From Nonlabens sp. (GTDB taxonomy: Bacteria; Bacteroidota; Bacteroidia; Flavobacteriales; Flavobacteriaceae), in NCBI GenBank assembly GCA_020630715.1, contig JAHDIQ010000011.1, positions 34,193 to 95,853 of the forward strand: 61,661 nucleotides of DNA. Reading direction: 5' to 3'. Positions 33,947 through 43,716 of this stretch are shown piece by piece; the stretch's first letter is position 1; each line of letters opens with the position of its first letter. The translations under genes were made by a program, and so were the position numbers. Under the pieces are notes generated by a model that saw only the letters and a program-made list of their open reading frames with translations, did no database searches and was not told where the DNA came from.

Positions 33947-33962
33947 CGCTTTCGCGAAAGCG
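33947..33962. repeat. Repeat A, intergenic
   Basis: Perfect palindrome 25 bases before the glgA start codon, so within its leader or promoter. Confidence 0.95.
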
Positions 33963-33987
33963 TAAATCCAACCATTAAACCCTTAAA

Positions 33988-35397
33988 ATGAACATCTTAC
34001 ATATAAGTGCAGAGTGTTATCCAGTTGCAAAAGTAGGCGGACTGGCTGATGTGGTAGGCGCTTTACCAAAGTATTTAAATGAAGCTGGACAAGAGGCAAG
34101 TGTTATCATGCCGTTTTATGATGTGACTTTTACACAGCAACATCAATTTGAAACCGTTTATGAAGATGCGGTTTTTATAGGTTCTGATAATTACAAGTTT
34201 CAGGTGTTGAAATTAAAAGATAAAGCGGTGAAATTTGACCTATTTCTTATAGATATTCCTCAATTGCTTTTCAAAGATTACGTATATTCTTATGACGATT
34301 CACTACGTTTTACAGCATTTCAAATTGCTACTTTAAAATGGGTGCAACTACATAGAAACAAACTAGATGTGATCCACTGTCACGATCATCATACGGGATT
34401 AATACCGTTTATGATGCAGTATTGTTATCGATTTGAAAATTTAAAGAGTATACCTACCGTACTTACTATTCATAATGCGCAGTATCAAGGCTGGTTTTCT
34501 CATGAACGTATTGATATGATTCCAGAGTTTGATAAAAAACATATTGGTTTATTGGATTGGGATGGTTCTATAAATCCGCTAGCCGCTGCTATTAAATGTG
34601 CGTGGCGAGTGAATACGGTTTCTCCTAGCTATATGGAAGAGCTAAAACAGAATGCTAATGGACTAGAGTCTTTATTAAGTCATGAAGCGGCAAAATGCTC
34701 TGGAATTCTTAATGGTATAGATACGACAGTATGGAATACAGAAACAGATACTTTTATTAAAAAACAATTTAAAGTAACTAATAATGTAAGCGGTAAAAAA
34801 GCAAATAAAAAATGGTTGTGTGACACCTATGGATTAGATCTCAACAAGCCACTTTTTACATTCATAGGAAGATTAGTTTATGAAAAAGGATCTGATTTAT
34901 TTCCAGTTGTTTTTGATGAGTTTTTACAAGAATACAAAGCCTCTATTTTTTTGCTAGGAAGTGGCGACACAGAAACAGAACAACAGCTAACCGCGCTTAA
35001 AGAAAAACACTCAGGTAGTTTCAATGCTTTTATAGGTTATGATGAAGCATTATCTCATATCATTTATGCAGGTGCAGACTTTCTCTTAATGCCATCCAGA
35101 GTAGAACCATGTGGTTTGAATCAAATGTATTCCCTAACTTACGGAACAATTCCTATTGTGCGTAGTATAGGTGGTTTAAAAGATACTATTGTTGATATTA
35201 CAGATGGTGGTTTTGGGTTTACACATATGGATACAACAGTAGATGATATTAAAAATGCCATGCATAGAGCAATGGTTTTTTATGAAAACACTACAGCGTT
35301 TAGGAAAACCAGAAAACGTATAATGATGATAGATCACTCGTGGGATAACGCGGCGCAACAGTACATTAATTTATATGATTCTTTAAAAAATGAGTAG
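33988..35397 (+). CDS. glgA: Glycogen synthase (ADP-glucose type)
   Basis: A 469-residue GT5 enzyme with the ADP-glucose motif KVGGLADVVGALP (about 15-27) and the second-domain motif EPCGLNQMYSLTYGTIPIV. It extends alpha-1,4-glucan from ADP-glucose. Its stop overlaps the glgC start by 8 bases, so translation is coupled. Opens the glycogen operon. Confidence 0.95.
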   Translation: MNILHISAECYPVAKVGGLADVVGALPKYLNEAGQEASVIMPFYDVTFTQQHQFETVYEDAVFIGSDNYKFQVLKLKDKAVKFDLFLIDIPQLLFKDYVYSYDDSLRFTAFQIATLKWVQLHRNKLDVIHCHDHHTGLIPFMMQYCYRFENLKSIPTVLTIHNAQYQGWFSHERIDMIPEFDKKHIGLLDWDGSINPLAAAIKCAWRVNTVSPSYMEELKQNANGLESLLSHEAAKCSGILNGIDTTVWNTETDTFIKKQFKVTNNVSGKKANKKWLCDTYGLDLNKPLFTFIGRLVYEKGSDLFPVVFDEFLQEYKASIFLLGSGDTETEQQLTALKEKHSGSFNAFIGYDEALSHIIYAGADFLLMPSRVEPCGLNQMYSLTYGTIPIVRSIGGLKDTIVDITDGGFGFTHMDTTVDDIKNAMHRAMVFYENTTAFRKTRKRIMMIDHSWDNAAQQYINLYDSLKNE

Positions 35398-36661
35398 CAT
35401 GAATGATAAGGTATTGAGTATTATTTTAGGTGGTGGACAAGGATCCAGACTTTACCCGTTAACAGAAAGTCGTTCAAAACCAGCTGTGCCTATCGCTGGG
35501 AAATACAGATTAGTAGACATTCCTATTTCTAATTGTATCAATTCTGGTCTAAAGAGAATGTATGTGTTAACCCAATTCAACTCTGCTTCTTTAAACAGGC
35601 ATATAAAAAACACCTATCACTTTAGCTTTTTTAGTTCGGCATTTGTGGATGTTCTAGCGGCAGAACAGACTCCTAATAATAAAGGCTGGTTTCAAGGTAC
35701 GGCAGATGCGGTACGTCAATCCATGCATCACGCCTTAAGGCATGAGTTTGAATATGTATTGATTCTATCCGGTGACCAGTTGTATCAAATGGATTTTAAT
35801 GAAATGATTCAAGCACATATAGATGCTGATGCTAAGATTTCAATTGCAACGATCCCTGTAAATGAAAAGGACGCCACATCTTTTGGTATTCTTAAAACAG
35901 ATGATAAAAATGTGATCACTTCATTCATAGAAAAACCAGATGCTAGTTTATTGTCAGACTGGACTAGTCCTGTAAGTAATGAGATGAAAAATCAAGGAAA
36001 AAACCACCTTGCTAGTATGGGGATTTACATTTTTAATAGAGACTTATTAGTAGAATTATTAGAAGATGAAACGACTATTGATTTTGGAAAAGAAATCATT
36101 CCACAGTCTATAAATCACCATAAAACCTTGAGTTATCAATTTGAGGGATACTGGACAGATATAGGTAATATAGATTCTTTTTTTGAAGCTAACTTAGGTC
36201 TTACAGACGATATTCCACAGTTTAATCTTTTTGATTCAAAGCAAAGAGTCTATACAAATGCTCGTTTACTACCTACCTCTAAAATTTCGGGAACGCACCT
36301 AGATAAGGCCGTAATAGCAGAAGGTTGCATCATTCACGCTGCAAAAATTGAACGATCTGTCATAGGAATACGTTCTAGAATAGGTAAAGAATCTACTGTT
36401 ATCAATACCTATATGATGGGTAATGATGACTATGAAACATTAAATGAAATCAACGCTTCAAAAATTGATATACTTTCTGGAATAGGAGACCGTTGTTTCA
36501 TTAAAAATACCATTGTAGATAAGAACGTACGCATAGGTGACGATGTACGCATTAATGGTGGTCCACATTTGAAAGATCAGGAAACAGATCGATTTGTAGT
36601 TAAGGAAGGAATTGTAGTTATTAAAAAAAACGCAGTCATTCCTAAAGGCTTTTCACTTTAA
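35390..36661 (+). CDS. glgC: Glucose-1-phosphate adenylyltransferase
   Basis: A 423-residue enzyme that makes ADP-glucose. It has the nucleotidyltransferase motif GGGQGSRLYPLTESRSKPAVP, VLTQFNSASLNRHI, GTADAVRQ, and a C-terminal left-handed beta-helix with hexapeptide repeats. The alternative start M4 at 35399 is possible. Spaced 3 bases from glgB. Confidence 0.95.
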   Translation: MSSMNDKVLSIILGGGQGSRLYPLTESRSKPAVPIAGKYRLVDIPISNCINSGLKRMYVLTQFNSASLNRHIKNTYHFSFFSSAFVDVLAAEQTPNNKGWFQGTADAVRQSMHHALRHEFEYVLILSGDQLYQMDFNEMIQAHIDADAKISIATIPVNEKDATSFGILKTDDKNVITSFIEKPDASLLSDWTSPVSNEMKNQGKNHLASMGIYIFNRDLLVELLEDETTIDFGKEIIPQSINHHKTLSYQFEGYWTDIGNIDSFFEANLGLTDDIPQFNLFDSKQRVYTNARLLPTSKISGTHLDKAVIAEGCIIHAAKIERSVIGIRSRIGKESTVINTYMMGNDDYETLNEINASKIDILSGIGDRCFIKNTIVDKNVRIGDDVRINGGPHLKDQETDRFVVKEGIVVIKKNAVIPKGFSL

Positions 36662-36664
36662 TAG

Positions 36665-38563
36665 ATGGGCAACGTTATAACACATAGCCTGTTTTCAGAC
36701 TTTGATATCAACCTTTTTAAAAGCGGTAGGCATTATCGTTTGTATGAAAAAATGGGTTCTCATGTCATAGAAGTTGACGGTGTGCAAGGAACTTATTTTG
36801 CGGTCTGGGCACCTAGTGCCAAGTCTGTTGCTGTGATAGGAGATTTTAATTTTTGGGATGATAGTACACATTTACTCAATGTAAGATGGGACAGCAGTGG
36901 TATATGGGAAGGTTTTATTCCTCATGTATCACATGGAACAACTTATAAATATAAAATTCATTCTTCACATCATGACGTTATTACAGAAAAGGCAGATCCT
37001 TATGCAAGACGTTGCGAGCATCCACCTAAAACGGCCAGTATTGTTTATGACTATAAACCCAACTGGAGTGATCAAAAATGGATGCAAAATCGTGCAAAGC
37101 ATAATGCATTAGACGCACCATATTCAGTTTACGAAGTTCACCTAGGAAGCTGGAAACGAAAGATAGAAGAAAATAGAAGTTTAAGTTATCACGAGCTTTC
37201 TCTGGATCTGGTCGCTTACGCAAAAAAGATGCAATTCACGCATATTGAGTTCATGCCCATCATGGAGTATCCTTATGATCCTTCATGGGGTTATCAATTA
37301 ACCGGTTATTTTGCTCCTACATCTAGATTTGGTTATCCAGAAGAATTCCAAGAACTCATTAATGCTTGTCATGAAGCAGGAATAGGAGTGATACTGGATT
37401 GGGTTCCATCGCATTTTCCAGAAGATGCACATGGTTTAGGAAATTTTGATGGTACACATTTATATGAGCATCCTGATAAAAAAAGAGGTTATCATCCAGA
37501 CTGGAAATCCTTGATTTTTAATTATGGCCGTAATGAGGTGAAGAGTTTCTTGATTTCAAACGCTTTATTCTGGCTAGATCAGTATCATATAGATGGATTG
37601 CGAGTAGATGCAGTAGCCAGTATGTTATTCCTAGATTATTCTAGAGAAGATGGAGAATGGGAAGCTAATATTCATGGTGGACGAGAGAATCTAGAAGCGA
37701 TTGCATTCATGAGAGAAATGAATGAAGCCGTCTATTTGAATTATCCAGATACACAAACCATTGCCGAAGAAAGTACCAGCTTTCCTATGGTAAGTAAACC
37801 TACCTCTATGGGTGGTTTAGGATTTGGTATGAAATGGATGATGGGCTGGATGCATGACACCTTGCAATACTTTAAAAAAGATCCTATTCATAGGCGTCAC
37901 CATCAGGACGATTTGACTTTTTCTATGACCTATGCCTTTACAGAAAATTTTATGCTACCGCTATCGCATGATGAGGTCGTTTATGGTAAAAGTTCTATCC
38001 TAGGTAGAATGCCAGGAGACGACTGGCAAAAATTTGCAAACCTGCGATTGATGTACAGTTATATGTTTACACATCCTGGAGGAAATTTATTAATGATGGG
38101 ATCAGAATTTGGACAGCACGCAGAGTGGAATTTTGAAGGAAGCCTAGACTGGCATCTTACAGAATTTGCACCACATCAGGGAATTCAAAAAACCATAACA
38201 GACCTTAATAAATTATACAGATCCCAAAAAGCATTGCATGAAAAACAATTTGATGCGACAGGTTTTGAATGGATATCTCATGATGATTCAGAGAACTGTG
38301 TGATTTCTTATGTGCGTAGAGGTTATGATAGTGTACTAGTAATCGTTTGTAATCTCACACCAGTGCCTAGAGAAAACTACCGTATAGGCTTGCCTAACAC
38401 TGGAACTTATAAATTGCTTTATAACAGTGATGATGTCAAATATGACGGTTCTGGTTTCAAGGTAAAAAAGTTATTTAAAGCGCAAACAAAAGACTGGCAA
38501 TATCGTGAGCAAAGTGTGGAGTTGGATGTACCGCCTTTAGGTGTTTTGGTTTATGGGGTTTGA
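36665..38563 (+). CDS. glgB: 1,4-alpha-glucan branching enzyme
   Basis: A 632-residue GH13 enzyme. The N-terminal CBM48-like module (FAVWAPSAKSVAVIGDFNFW) precedes the TIM barrel with GLRVDAVASM (nucleophile Asp), AEEST (Glu general acid) and LPLSHDEVVYG. It adds alpha-1,6 branches to glycogen. Last of the glgACB operon core. Confidence 0.95.
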   Translation: MGNVITHSLFSDFDINLFKSGRHYRLYEKMGSHVIEVDGVQGTYFAVWAPSAKSVAVIGDFNFWDDSTHLLNVRWDSSGIWEGFIPHVSHGTTYKYKIHSSHHDVITEKADPYARRCEHPPKTASIVYDYKPNWSDQKWMQNRAKHNALDAPYSVYEVHLGSWKRKIEENRSLSYHELSLDLVAYAKKMQFTHIEFMPIMEYPYDPSWGYQLTGYFAPTSRFGYPEEFQELINACHEAGIGVILDWVPSHFPEDAHGLGNFDGTHLYEHPDKKRGYHPDWKSLIFNYGRNEVKSFLISNALFWLDQYHIDGLRVDAVASMLFLDYSREDGEWEANIHGGRENLEAIAFMREMNEAVYLNYPDTQTIAEESTSFPMVSKPTSMGGLGFGMKWMMGWMHDTLQYFKKDPIHRRHHQDDLTFSMTYAFTENFMLPLSHDEVVYGKSSILGRMPGDDWQKFANLRLMYSYMFTHPGGNLLMMGSEFGQHAEWNFEGSLDWHLTEFAPHQGIQKTITDLNKLYRSQKALHEKQFDATGFEWISHDDSENCVISYVRRGYDSVLVIVCNLTPVPRENYRIGLPNTGTYKLLYNSDDVKYDGSGFKVKKLFKAQTKDWQYREQSVELDVPPLGVLVYGV

Positions 38564-38565
38564 TT

Positions 38566-39828
38566 ATGAATAGAATTGTACTAATTGGAAATGGGTTTGA
38601 TTTAGCTCATAAAAAAAGAACGAGCTACAATAATTTTTTGAAAGATTATTGGAAAGGTATTATTGAAAATATCAAATTGTTAAGAGAATTTGAATCGTAT
38701 CAAGACGATAATATTTTAATCAAGCAAACACCTGGCAATTATACTAATGCATCGGATTTTGAAGATTTACAAACGTCTGTTTTTAGATATGGGAAATCAA
38801 AAATTGAATTTAAGAATTCGTTTTTAGCTCACTTAACTAAAATACATGGCGTAAATTCATGGGTTGATGTTGAGACCGAATATTATTTTTTGTTAAAGAC
38901 TATCTTAAATGGACAAAACCATGATCAAAATGAAGAAATACAAAAATTAAATGGTGACTTTAAAATTATAAAAACTCTATTGTCGGATTATTTAAAACGA
39001 GTTGATAATAGTTTTAATCAATCACAATGTTATGAAACGATAAGAGATATTGGCTTTAAAATCTATGAAAATCTAAATCCTAAAGATTTCTCGGAATCAT
39101 TTTTGGATAAATATGCAAATGATCAATATTCAGTAATAAAGGATCAATTGGATTTTTTTCTTTCGAATAGAATGTTACCAGATAATATTTCTCAGAGCAA
39201 TAGGTTGCTAATTGAAAATATTAATTCACTCGATCCTATAAAACAGATAAAAAAAATACTTAGATACGGTAGTGCCTCGAATTATTTTGACTTAGTTCCA
39301 AACTCAACTTTACTTTTAAATTTTAATTACACAAATACAACTAATTACTACGAAGACCCTAGACATTTTGAAAGGTTTTCAGATACTTTAACTAAAGTAT
39401 CATTAAATCATATTCATGGAGATTTAAACAATCAAAAAACAAATCCGATGATTTTTGGATTTGGCGATGAATTAGATGAAGATTACATGAGAATTGAAAA
39501 AACGAATAATAATGACTTTTTAGAGAATGTAAAATCAATTAATTATTTGGAATCGGACAACTTAAAAAAACTTTTAGAGTTTGCTAATAGCGATGATTAT
39601 CAAATTTACATAATGGGTCATTCTTGTGGGGTTTCAGATAGGACATTATTAAACACTCTTTTTGAACATAAAAATTGCGCAACTGTTAAATTCTTTTACC
39701 ATAAGAAAGAAGATGGTACGGATAATTATAGTGATATAATAAGAAATATTTCTCGAAATTTTAATGATAAAGCTATCATGAGGGAGCGAGTTGTGAATAA
39801 AAAGTACTGTTATCCGTTAGAAGGTTAA
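38566..39828 (+). CDS. AbiH-family phage abortive infection protein
   Basis: A 420-residue protein. The N-terminus MNRIVLIGNGFDLAHKKRTSYNNFL is the hallmark of AbiH, along with LLNFNYTNTTNYY, HGDLNN, FGFGDELDED and YIMGHSCGVSDRTLLNTLF. AbiH from Lactococcus aborts phage infection; the mechanism is unknown. The ATG at 38566 lies two bases after the glgB stop (an earlier TTG at 38560 is in the glgB tail). It reads noticeably more AT-rich than glgB and GH31, and it splits a glycogen gene row. It probably arrived by transfer and uses the operon promoter. Confidence 0.88.
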   Translation: MNRIVLIGNGFDLAHKKRTSYNNFLKDYWKGIIENIKLLREFESYQDDNILIKQTPGNYTNASDFEDLQTSVFRYGKSKIEFKNSFLAHLTKIHGVNSWVDVETEYYFLLKTILNGQNHDQNEEIQKLNGDFKIIKTLLSDYLKRVDNSFNQSQCYETIRDIGFKIYENLNPKDFSESFLDKYANDQYSVIKDQLDFFLSNRMLPDNISQSNRLLIENINSLDPIKQIKKILRYGSASNYFDLVPNSTLLLNFNYTNTTNYYEDPRHFERFSDTLTKVSLNHIHGDLNNQKTNPMIFGFGDELDEDYMRIEKTNNNDFLENVKSINYLESDNLKKLLEFANSDDYQIYIMGHSCGVSDRTLLNTLFEHKNCATVKFFYHKKEDGTDNYSDIIRNISRNFNDKAIMRERVVNKKYCYPLEG

Positions 39829-39961
39829 TGACTAAATTGTGTCGACAACGTTCTCGTAACAAATCTTGATTTAACACTGCGATTGCTTTCTTTTTTGCTA
39901 TTTTCAACAGTCTTATAAGGAACACTTTTTTCTTAGTCAAAATATTGAATATCATCATTTT

Positions 39962-42364
39962 ATGATTACAAATACAGAATTACATAGTCAGGGAAATGTA
40001 TTTCCTGGTGAGTTAGATCAATTTGATCAAGTTGTAGATACGCTAACCTTTCACACCGTAAATGGTGTGATCTTAAAACTACAGGTATTAAGAGATAGTG
40101 TATTGCGGTTTAAGTACGGTACTGGTGGGAAATTAGAAGAAGATTTCTCGTATGCCATTGATGAGGATGGAAATCGTGGCTATAATAAATTAGAGGTTGA
40201 AGAGACCGCTAATCATTACCTGATCAGAACTTCTAAAATAGTATGTCACATTGCCAAAACAGATTTGCGTTCCCGCATTTTTGATCTGGACGGTAAAATC
40301 ATTTGTGAAGATGAATTGGGCTTTCATTATGAAGAAAGCTATCAGTATGGTGGTGAGATTGTAAAAATGTCTAAAAAAGCACAACCTGGAGAGAGTTACT
40401 ACGGTCTAGGTGATAAACCAGCAGATAATAACATGCGTGCTAAACGTTTTGAATTATGGGGAACAGACCAGTACGCTTTTGGAAAACAAACAGACCCATT
40501 GTATAAAAACGTACCCTTTTATGTAGGTCTACAAAATAAAATCGCCTACGGGATTTTCTTTGATAATACCTTTAGATCGTTTTTTGACTTTGCTCATGAA
40601 CGTCACCATGTGACCAGCTTCTGGGCACAAGGTGGATCTATGGATTATTATTTTATTTATGGTCCAGACGTGAATAGTGTAGTAAGTGGTTATACTGAAT
40701 TAACCGGTAAACCAGAACTACCACCATTATGGGCGCTAGGTTATCACCAGTGTAAGTGGAGTTATTACCCAGAAAGTAATGTAAGAGAAATTGCTGGAAA
40801 ATTCCGCGAGTTGCAAATACCTTGTGATGCGATATATCTAGACATCGATTACATGGATGGATTTAGATGCTTTACTTGGGATAATGATAAATTCCCAGAT
40901 CCTACTAAAATGATTAGTGACTTAAAAGAAGATGGTTTTAAAACCATTGCTATCATAGATCCAGGAATTAAGGTAGATCCAGATTACAGCGTTTATCAAG
41001 AGGCTATGGAAAATGACTATTTCTGTAAACGAGCAGATGGTCCCTACATGAAAGGTAAAGTATGGCCTGGACAATGTTATTTCCCAGATTATACAAATCC
41101 TAAAGTAAGAACCTGGTGGGCAGATTTATTTAAAGGACTTATTGCAGATAATGGACTTGCAGGAGTATGGAATGATATGAATGAGCCTGCCGTTATGGAA
41201 GTTCCTAATAAAACATTTCCAGATGATGTAAGACACGATTATGATGGGCATCCATGCTCGCATAGAAAAGCACATAATATTTATGGAATGCAAATGGCGC
41301 GTGCTACTTATGAAGGTGTAAAGAAATTCATTTACCCTAAACGTCCATTTGTCATTACCAGGTCAGCATATTCTGGTACACAACGTTATACCAGTAGTTG
41401 GTTTGGTGATAATGTAGCCACATGGGAACATTTAAGTATAGCAAATATTCAAGCGCAACGCATGGCACTTTCTGGAATGTCATTTGCCGGATCAGATATA
41501 GGAGGATTTGCAGAACAACCTACTGGAGAATTGTTTGCAAGATGGATCGCATTAGGTGTGTTTCATCCATTTTGCAGAGTTCATTCTAGCGGTGATCATG
41601 GAGATCAAGAACCGTGGACCTTTGATGAAAACGTAACAAACATCACTAGAAAATTTGTGGAACTGCGCTACAAACTACTTCCATATTTATATACGACCTT
41701 CTGGCAGTATGTAGAAGAAGGAACACCTATGTTAAAGTCGCTAGTAGTTTATGATCAGGAAGATGCGCAAACTCACTATCGCAATGATGAATTCATGTAT
41801 GGCGATAAGTTTTTAGTCTGTCCTGTACTAGAACCTAATGCAAAAGGTCGCAGAATGTATATCCCACGCGGTGAATGGTATAACTTCTGGACTAGAGAAA
41901 TCATTGCCGGTGGTAAAGAAGCTTGGGTAGATGCAGATATAGATGAGATACCACTATTTGTAAAAGCTGGTGCGATTATACCACGTTATCCCGTGATGCA
42001 ATATGTAGGAGAGAAGCAAATAGAATTCTTAACACTGGATGTTTTCTATACTCAAGGTAAAGAAAAGTCTGTGGTTTATGAAGATGCAAATGATGGATAT
42101 GACTATAAAAAAGGCCGTTTTAGTTTACGTAATCTATCCTTTAAAGGAAAGGAGAAAGAAATAGTGATATCGCAATATAAGGATGGTAAATACACGACTG
42201 AATATGAAACCTTACGTTTTAACTTTATAGGACTTCCATTTGAAATAGATTACGTTGAGGTGGATAATGTAAAAATCTCTTTTGCAGATTTAAATTATGA
42301 TCTAACAACACAAACGATGTATGTGAATAAGGAATTTAGTGAATTACACATCGTAGGTAAATAA
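39962..42364 (+). CDS. Alpha-glucosidase, GH31 family
   Basis: An 800-residue glycoside hydrolase without a signal peptide, so cytoplasmic. It has an N-terminal beta-sandwich, the barrel with the nucleophile motif GVWNDMNEP, a downstream FAGSDIGGF with the acid/base Asp, and C-terminal beta domains. It likely releases glucose from glycogen-derived or maltodextrin chains. It follows AbiH by 133 bases in the same direction, matching its glycogen context. Confidence 0.93.
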   Translation: MITNTELHSQGNVFPGELDQFDQVVDTLTFHTVNGVILKLQVLRDSVLRFKYGTGGKLEEDFSYAIDEDGNRGYNKLEVEETANHYLIRTSKIVCHIAKTDLRSRIFDLDGKIICEDELGFHYEESYQYGGEIVKMSKKAQPGESYYGLGDKPADNNMRAKRFELWGTDQYAFGKQTDPLYKNVPFYVGLQNKIAYGIFFDNTFRSFFDFAHERHHVTSFWAQGGSMDYYFIYGPDVNSVVSGYTELTGKPELPPLWALGYHQCKWSYYPESNVREIAGKFRELQIPCDAIYLDIDYMDGFRCFTWDNDKFPDPTKMISDLKEDGFKTIAIIDPGIKVDPDYSVYQEAMENDYFCKRADGPYMKGKVWPGQCYFPDYTNPKVRTWWADLFKGLIADNGLAGVWNDMNEPAVMEVPNKTFPDDVRHDYDGHPCSHRKAHNIYGMQMARATYEGVKKFIYPKRPFVITRSAYSGTQRYTSSWFGDNVATWEHLSIANIQAQRMALSGMSFAGSDIGGFAEQPTGELFARWIALGVFHPFCRVHSSGDHGDQEPWTFDENVTNITRKFVELRYKLLPYLYTTFWQYVEEGTPMLKSLVVYDQEDAQTHYRNDEFMYGDKFLVCPVLEPNAKGRRMYIPRGEWYNFWTREIIAGGKEAWVDADIDEIPLFVKAGAIIPRYPVMQYVGEKQIEFLTLDVFYTQGKEKSVVYEDANDGYDYKKGRFSLRNLSFKGKEKEIVISQYKDGKYTTEYETLRFNFIGLPFEIDYVEVDNVKISFADLNYDLTTQTMYVNKEFSELHIVGK

Positions 42365-42384
42365 TTTGAGTTTTAAATAATATT

Positions 42385-42421
42385 TAGGAGCCAGCTATTT
42401 AATTAAATCGCTGGCTTTTTC
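42385..42421. terminator. Bidirectional terminator
   Basis: AGCCAGC (42389-42395) / GCTGGCT (42410-42416) with T-run, between convergent GH31 and DUF1801 genes. Confidence 0.85.
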
Positions 42422-42772
42422 AATTGCTATCGCTTCTAGAATGTACTTTTTAATCTGTGCGGTGTTGATAATTTCGCTTTCGCGAAAGCGTAATTGACGC
42501 AACATTTGTGTCTTTCCTGGTTGTGCATTGATAAGAATTTGATCTTCATCTTTTAATAACGCTCCTTTATGAAACCAGATGGCACAATGGTTTTTGAATC
42601 CTACTAAACCTATTAAGTTTTTACCATGGAGTGTATAGCATGGTGCGCCCCATTTTATGGTTTCTACCAGTTCTGTTTCTTTAAGAATTCGGTGAATTGC
42701 ATTGAAATGTAGTTCCCATTTCGGGAAGAGTTTGATATACTCTTGTGTGTTTTTAATTTTTGGCTTGCTCAA
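42395..42772 (-). CDS. DUF1801 domain protein (YdhG-like)
   Basis: A 125-residue protein with the DUF1801 pattern: KWGAPCYTLHGKNLIGLVGFKNHCAIWFHKGALL. Soluble, function unknown. Repeat A in frame encodes RFRES near residue 93-97. The insertion is at a helical linker after QPGKTQMLRQL, so the fold may be intact. Confidence 0.85.
   Translation of the reverse strand: MSKPKIKNTQEYIKLFPKWELHFNAIHRILKETELVETIKWGAPCYTLHGKNLIGLVGFKNHCAIWFHKGALLKDEDQILINAQPGKTQMLRQLRFRESEIINTAQIKKYILEAIAIEKASDLIK
42475..42490. repeat. Repeat A, coding (DUF1801)
   Basis: Perfect palindrome, read as RFRES. Confidence 0.95.
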
Positions 42773-43213
42773 AAGTTTCTTTTAAAGAAAAAAAATGCGT
42801 GCACTAGGCTCACATGTTTAATTTGTTATCTAGGTAAATTTAGAATCTCTTACTGAGTAAATCTTGCTCTTATGGAGAAATCTTCCTATTTATCAAAAAT
42901 CCGCCTTCTTCCGGATCTGCAATACCGATTGCTCCACCTATAACGCCATGTAAGTCAATAAAAACCTGAATTACTAACCCATTTCCAGCCTATTCTTACA
43001 CTAAAAAAGTTTACTTATACTTCTATTTCGATTCCGTTGTTATCAAAAAGAAATCTTGCTGATTAAACGTACAAGTTTTAGCAAAATTTCTAAAAATGAA
43101 GATTTTCATAAAAATTTACATAAACAATACCAGCATTCAAATGAACTTAGTTAAATACCTTAAGAATTGAGCTTCATATTAAAATGGAGTTTGATTAAAT
43201 GAAATTTATATGT
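42773..43213. other. 441-base gap with a possible gene remnant
   Basis: No intact gene. On the minus strand 42870-42989 is a 39-codon frame after a stop, without start codon, with the gene-like text DLHGVIGGAIGIADPEEGG. This may be a degraded gene end. Nothing else is seen. Confidence 0.4.
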
Positions 43214-43714
43214 TTATGAAGCAGAACTTTCGTACAGCTTCAGGTAACTATTCCTTTCTATAAAGTCTATTGCTTTTTGAACATCGTACCTAGAAGTAGA
43301 GGTGAATAGTCTTTTATGTTGTGATGGCGTTTCCTTAAATAAGGAAACGTCATAAATAATTTCTTCGGTATTGTATTTCTGTAAACTAGTACCTTTTTGT
43401 TGTCTTATCATCTCTATACTTCCTACAGTTTTATAGTTGAAATCATTTATAGTACTGGTGTCTATCGTTATGCCAAATAAGAAAGATGCTTTCATCAACT
43501 TACCGCGTTTTTCTAATAAACCAGATTTCATATTCATAATTCCACCTAATACAATAGTGGGAATTAACGTGATGAGAAAAATAATAAAACCAAAAAGATC
43601 AACTTCGTATGCAAAGAATTGAAACATACTATAAAGAATATTAAAAACCATCGCACAGATAATGACCGTTCTAGAGGTAGAATTTAGTGCATTTGCAATT
43701 ATTAATTTATTCAT
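43214..43714 (-). CDS. Two-helix membrane protein of unknown function
   Basis: A 166-residue protein with two membrane helices in the first 65 residues (TVIICAMVFNILYSMFQFFAYEV and FGFIIFLITLIPTIVLGGIM) and a soluble C-terminal half. The latter (STINDFNYKTVGSIEMIRQQKGTS, then a KAIDFIERN helix) resembles PH-like domains by pattern, but I do not assign a family. It lies 3 bases after pepT in the same direction, so they are one unit. Confidence 0.7.
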   Translation of the reverse strand: MNKLIIANALNSTSRTVIICAMVFNILYSMFQFFAYEVDLFGFIIFLITLIPTIVLGGIMNMKSGLLEKRGKLMKASFLFGITIDTSTINDFNYKTVGSIEMIRQQKGTSLQKYNTEEIIYDVSLFKETPSQHKRLFTSTSRYDVQKAIDFIERNSYLKLYESSAS

Positions 43715-43716
43715 TC

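Noticed and set aside
39776-39958. Small minus-strand open frame after AbiH
   Set aside because: It overlaps the AbiH end, is AT-rich and shows no protein features.
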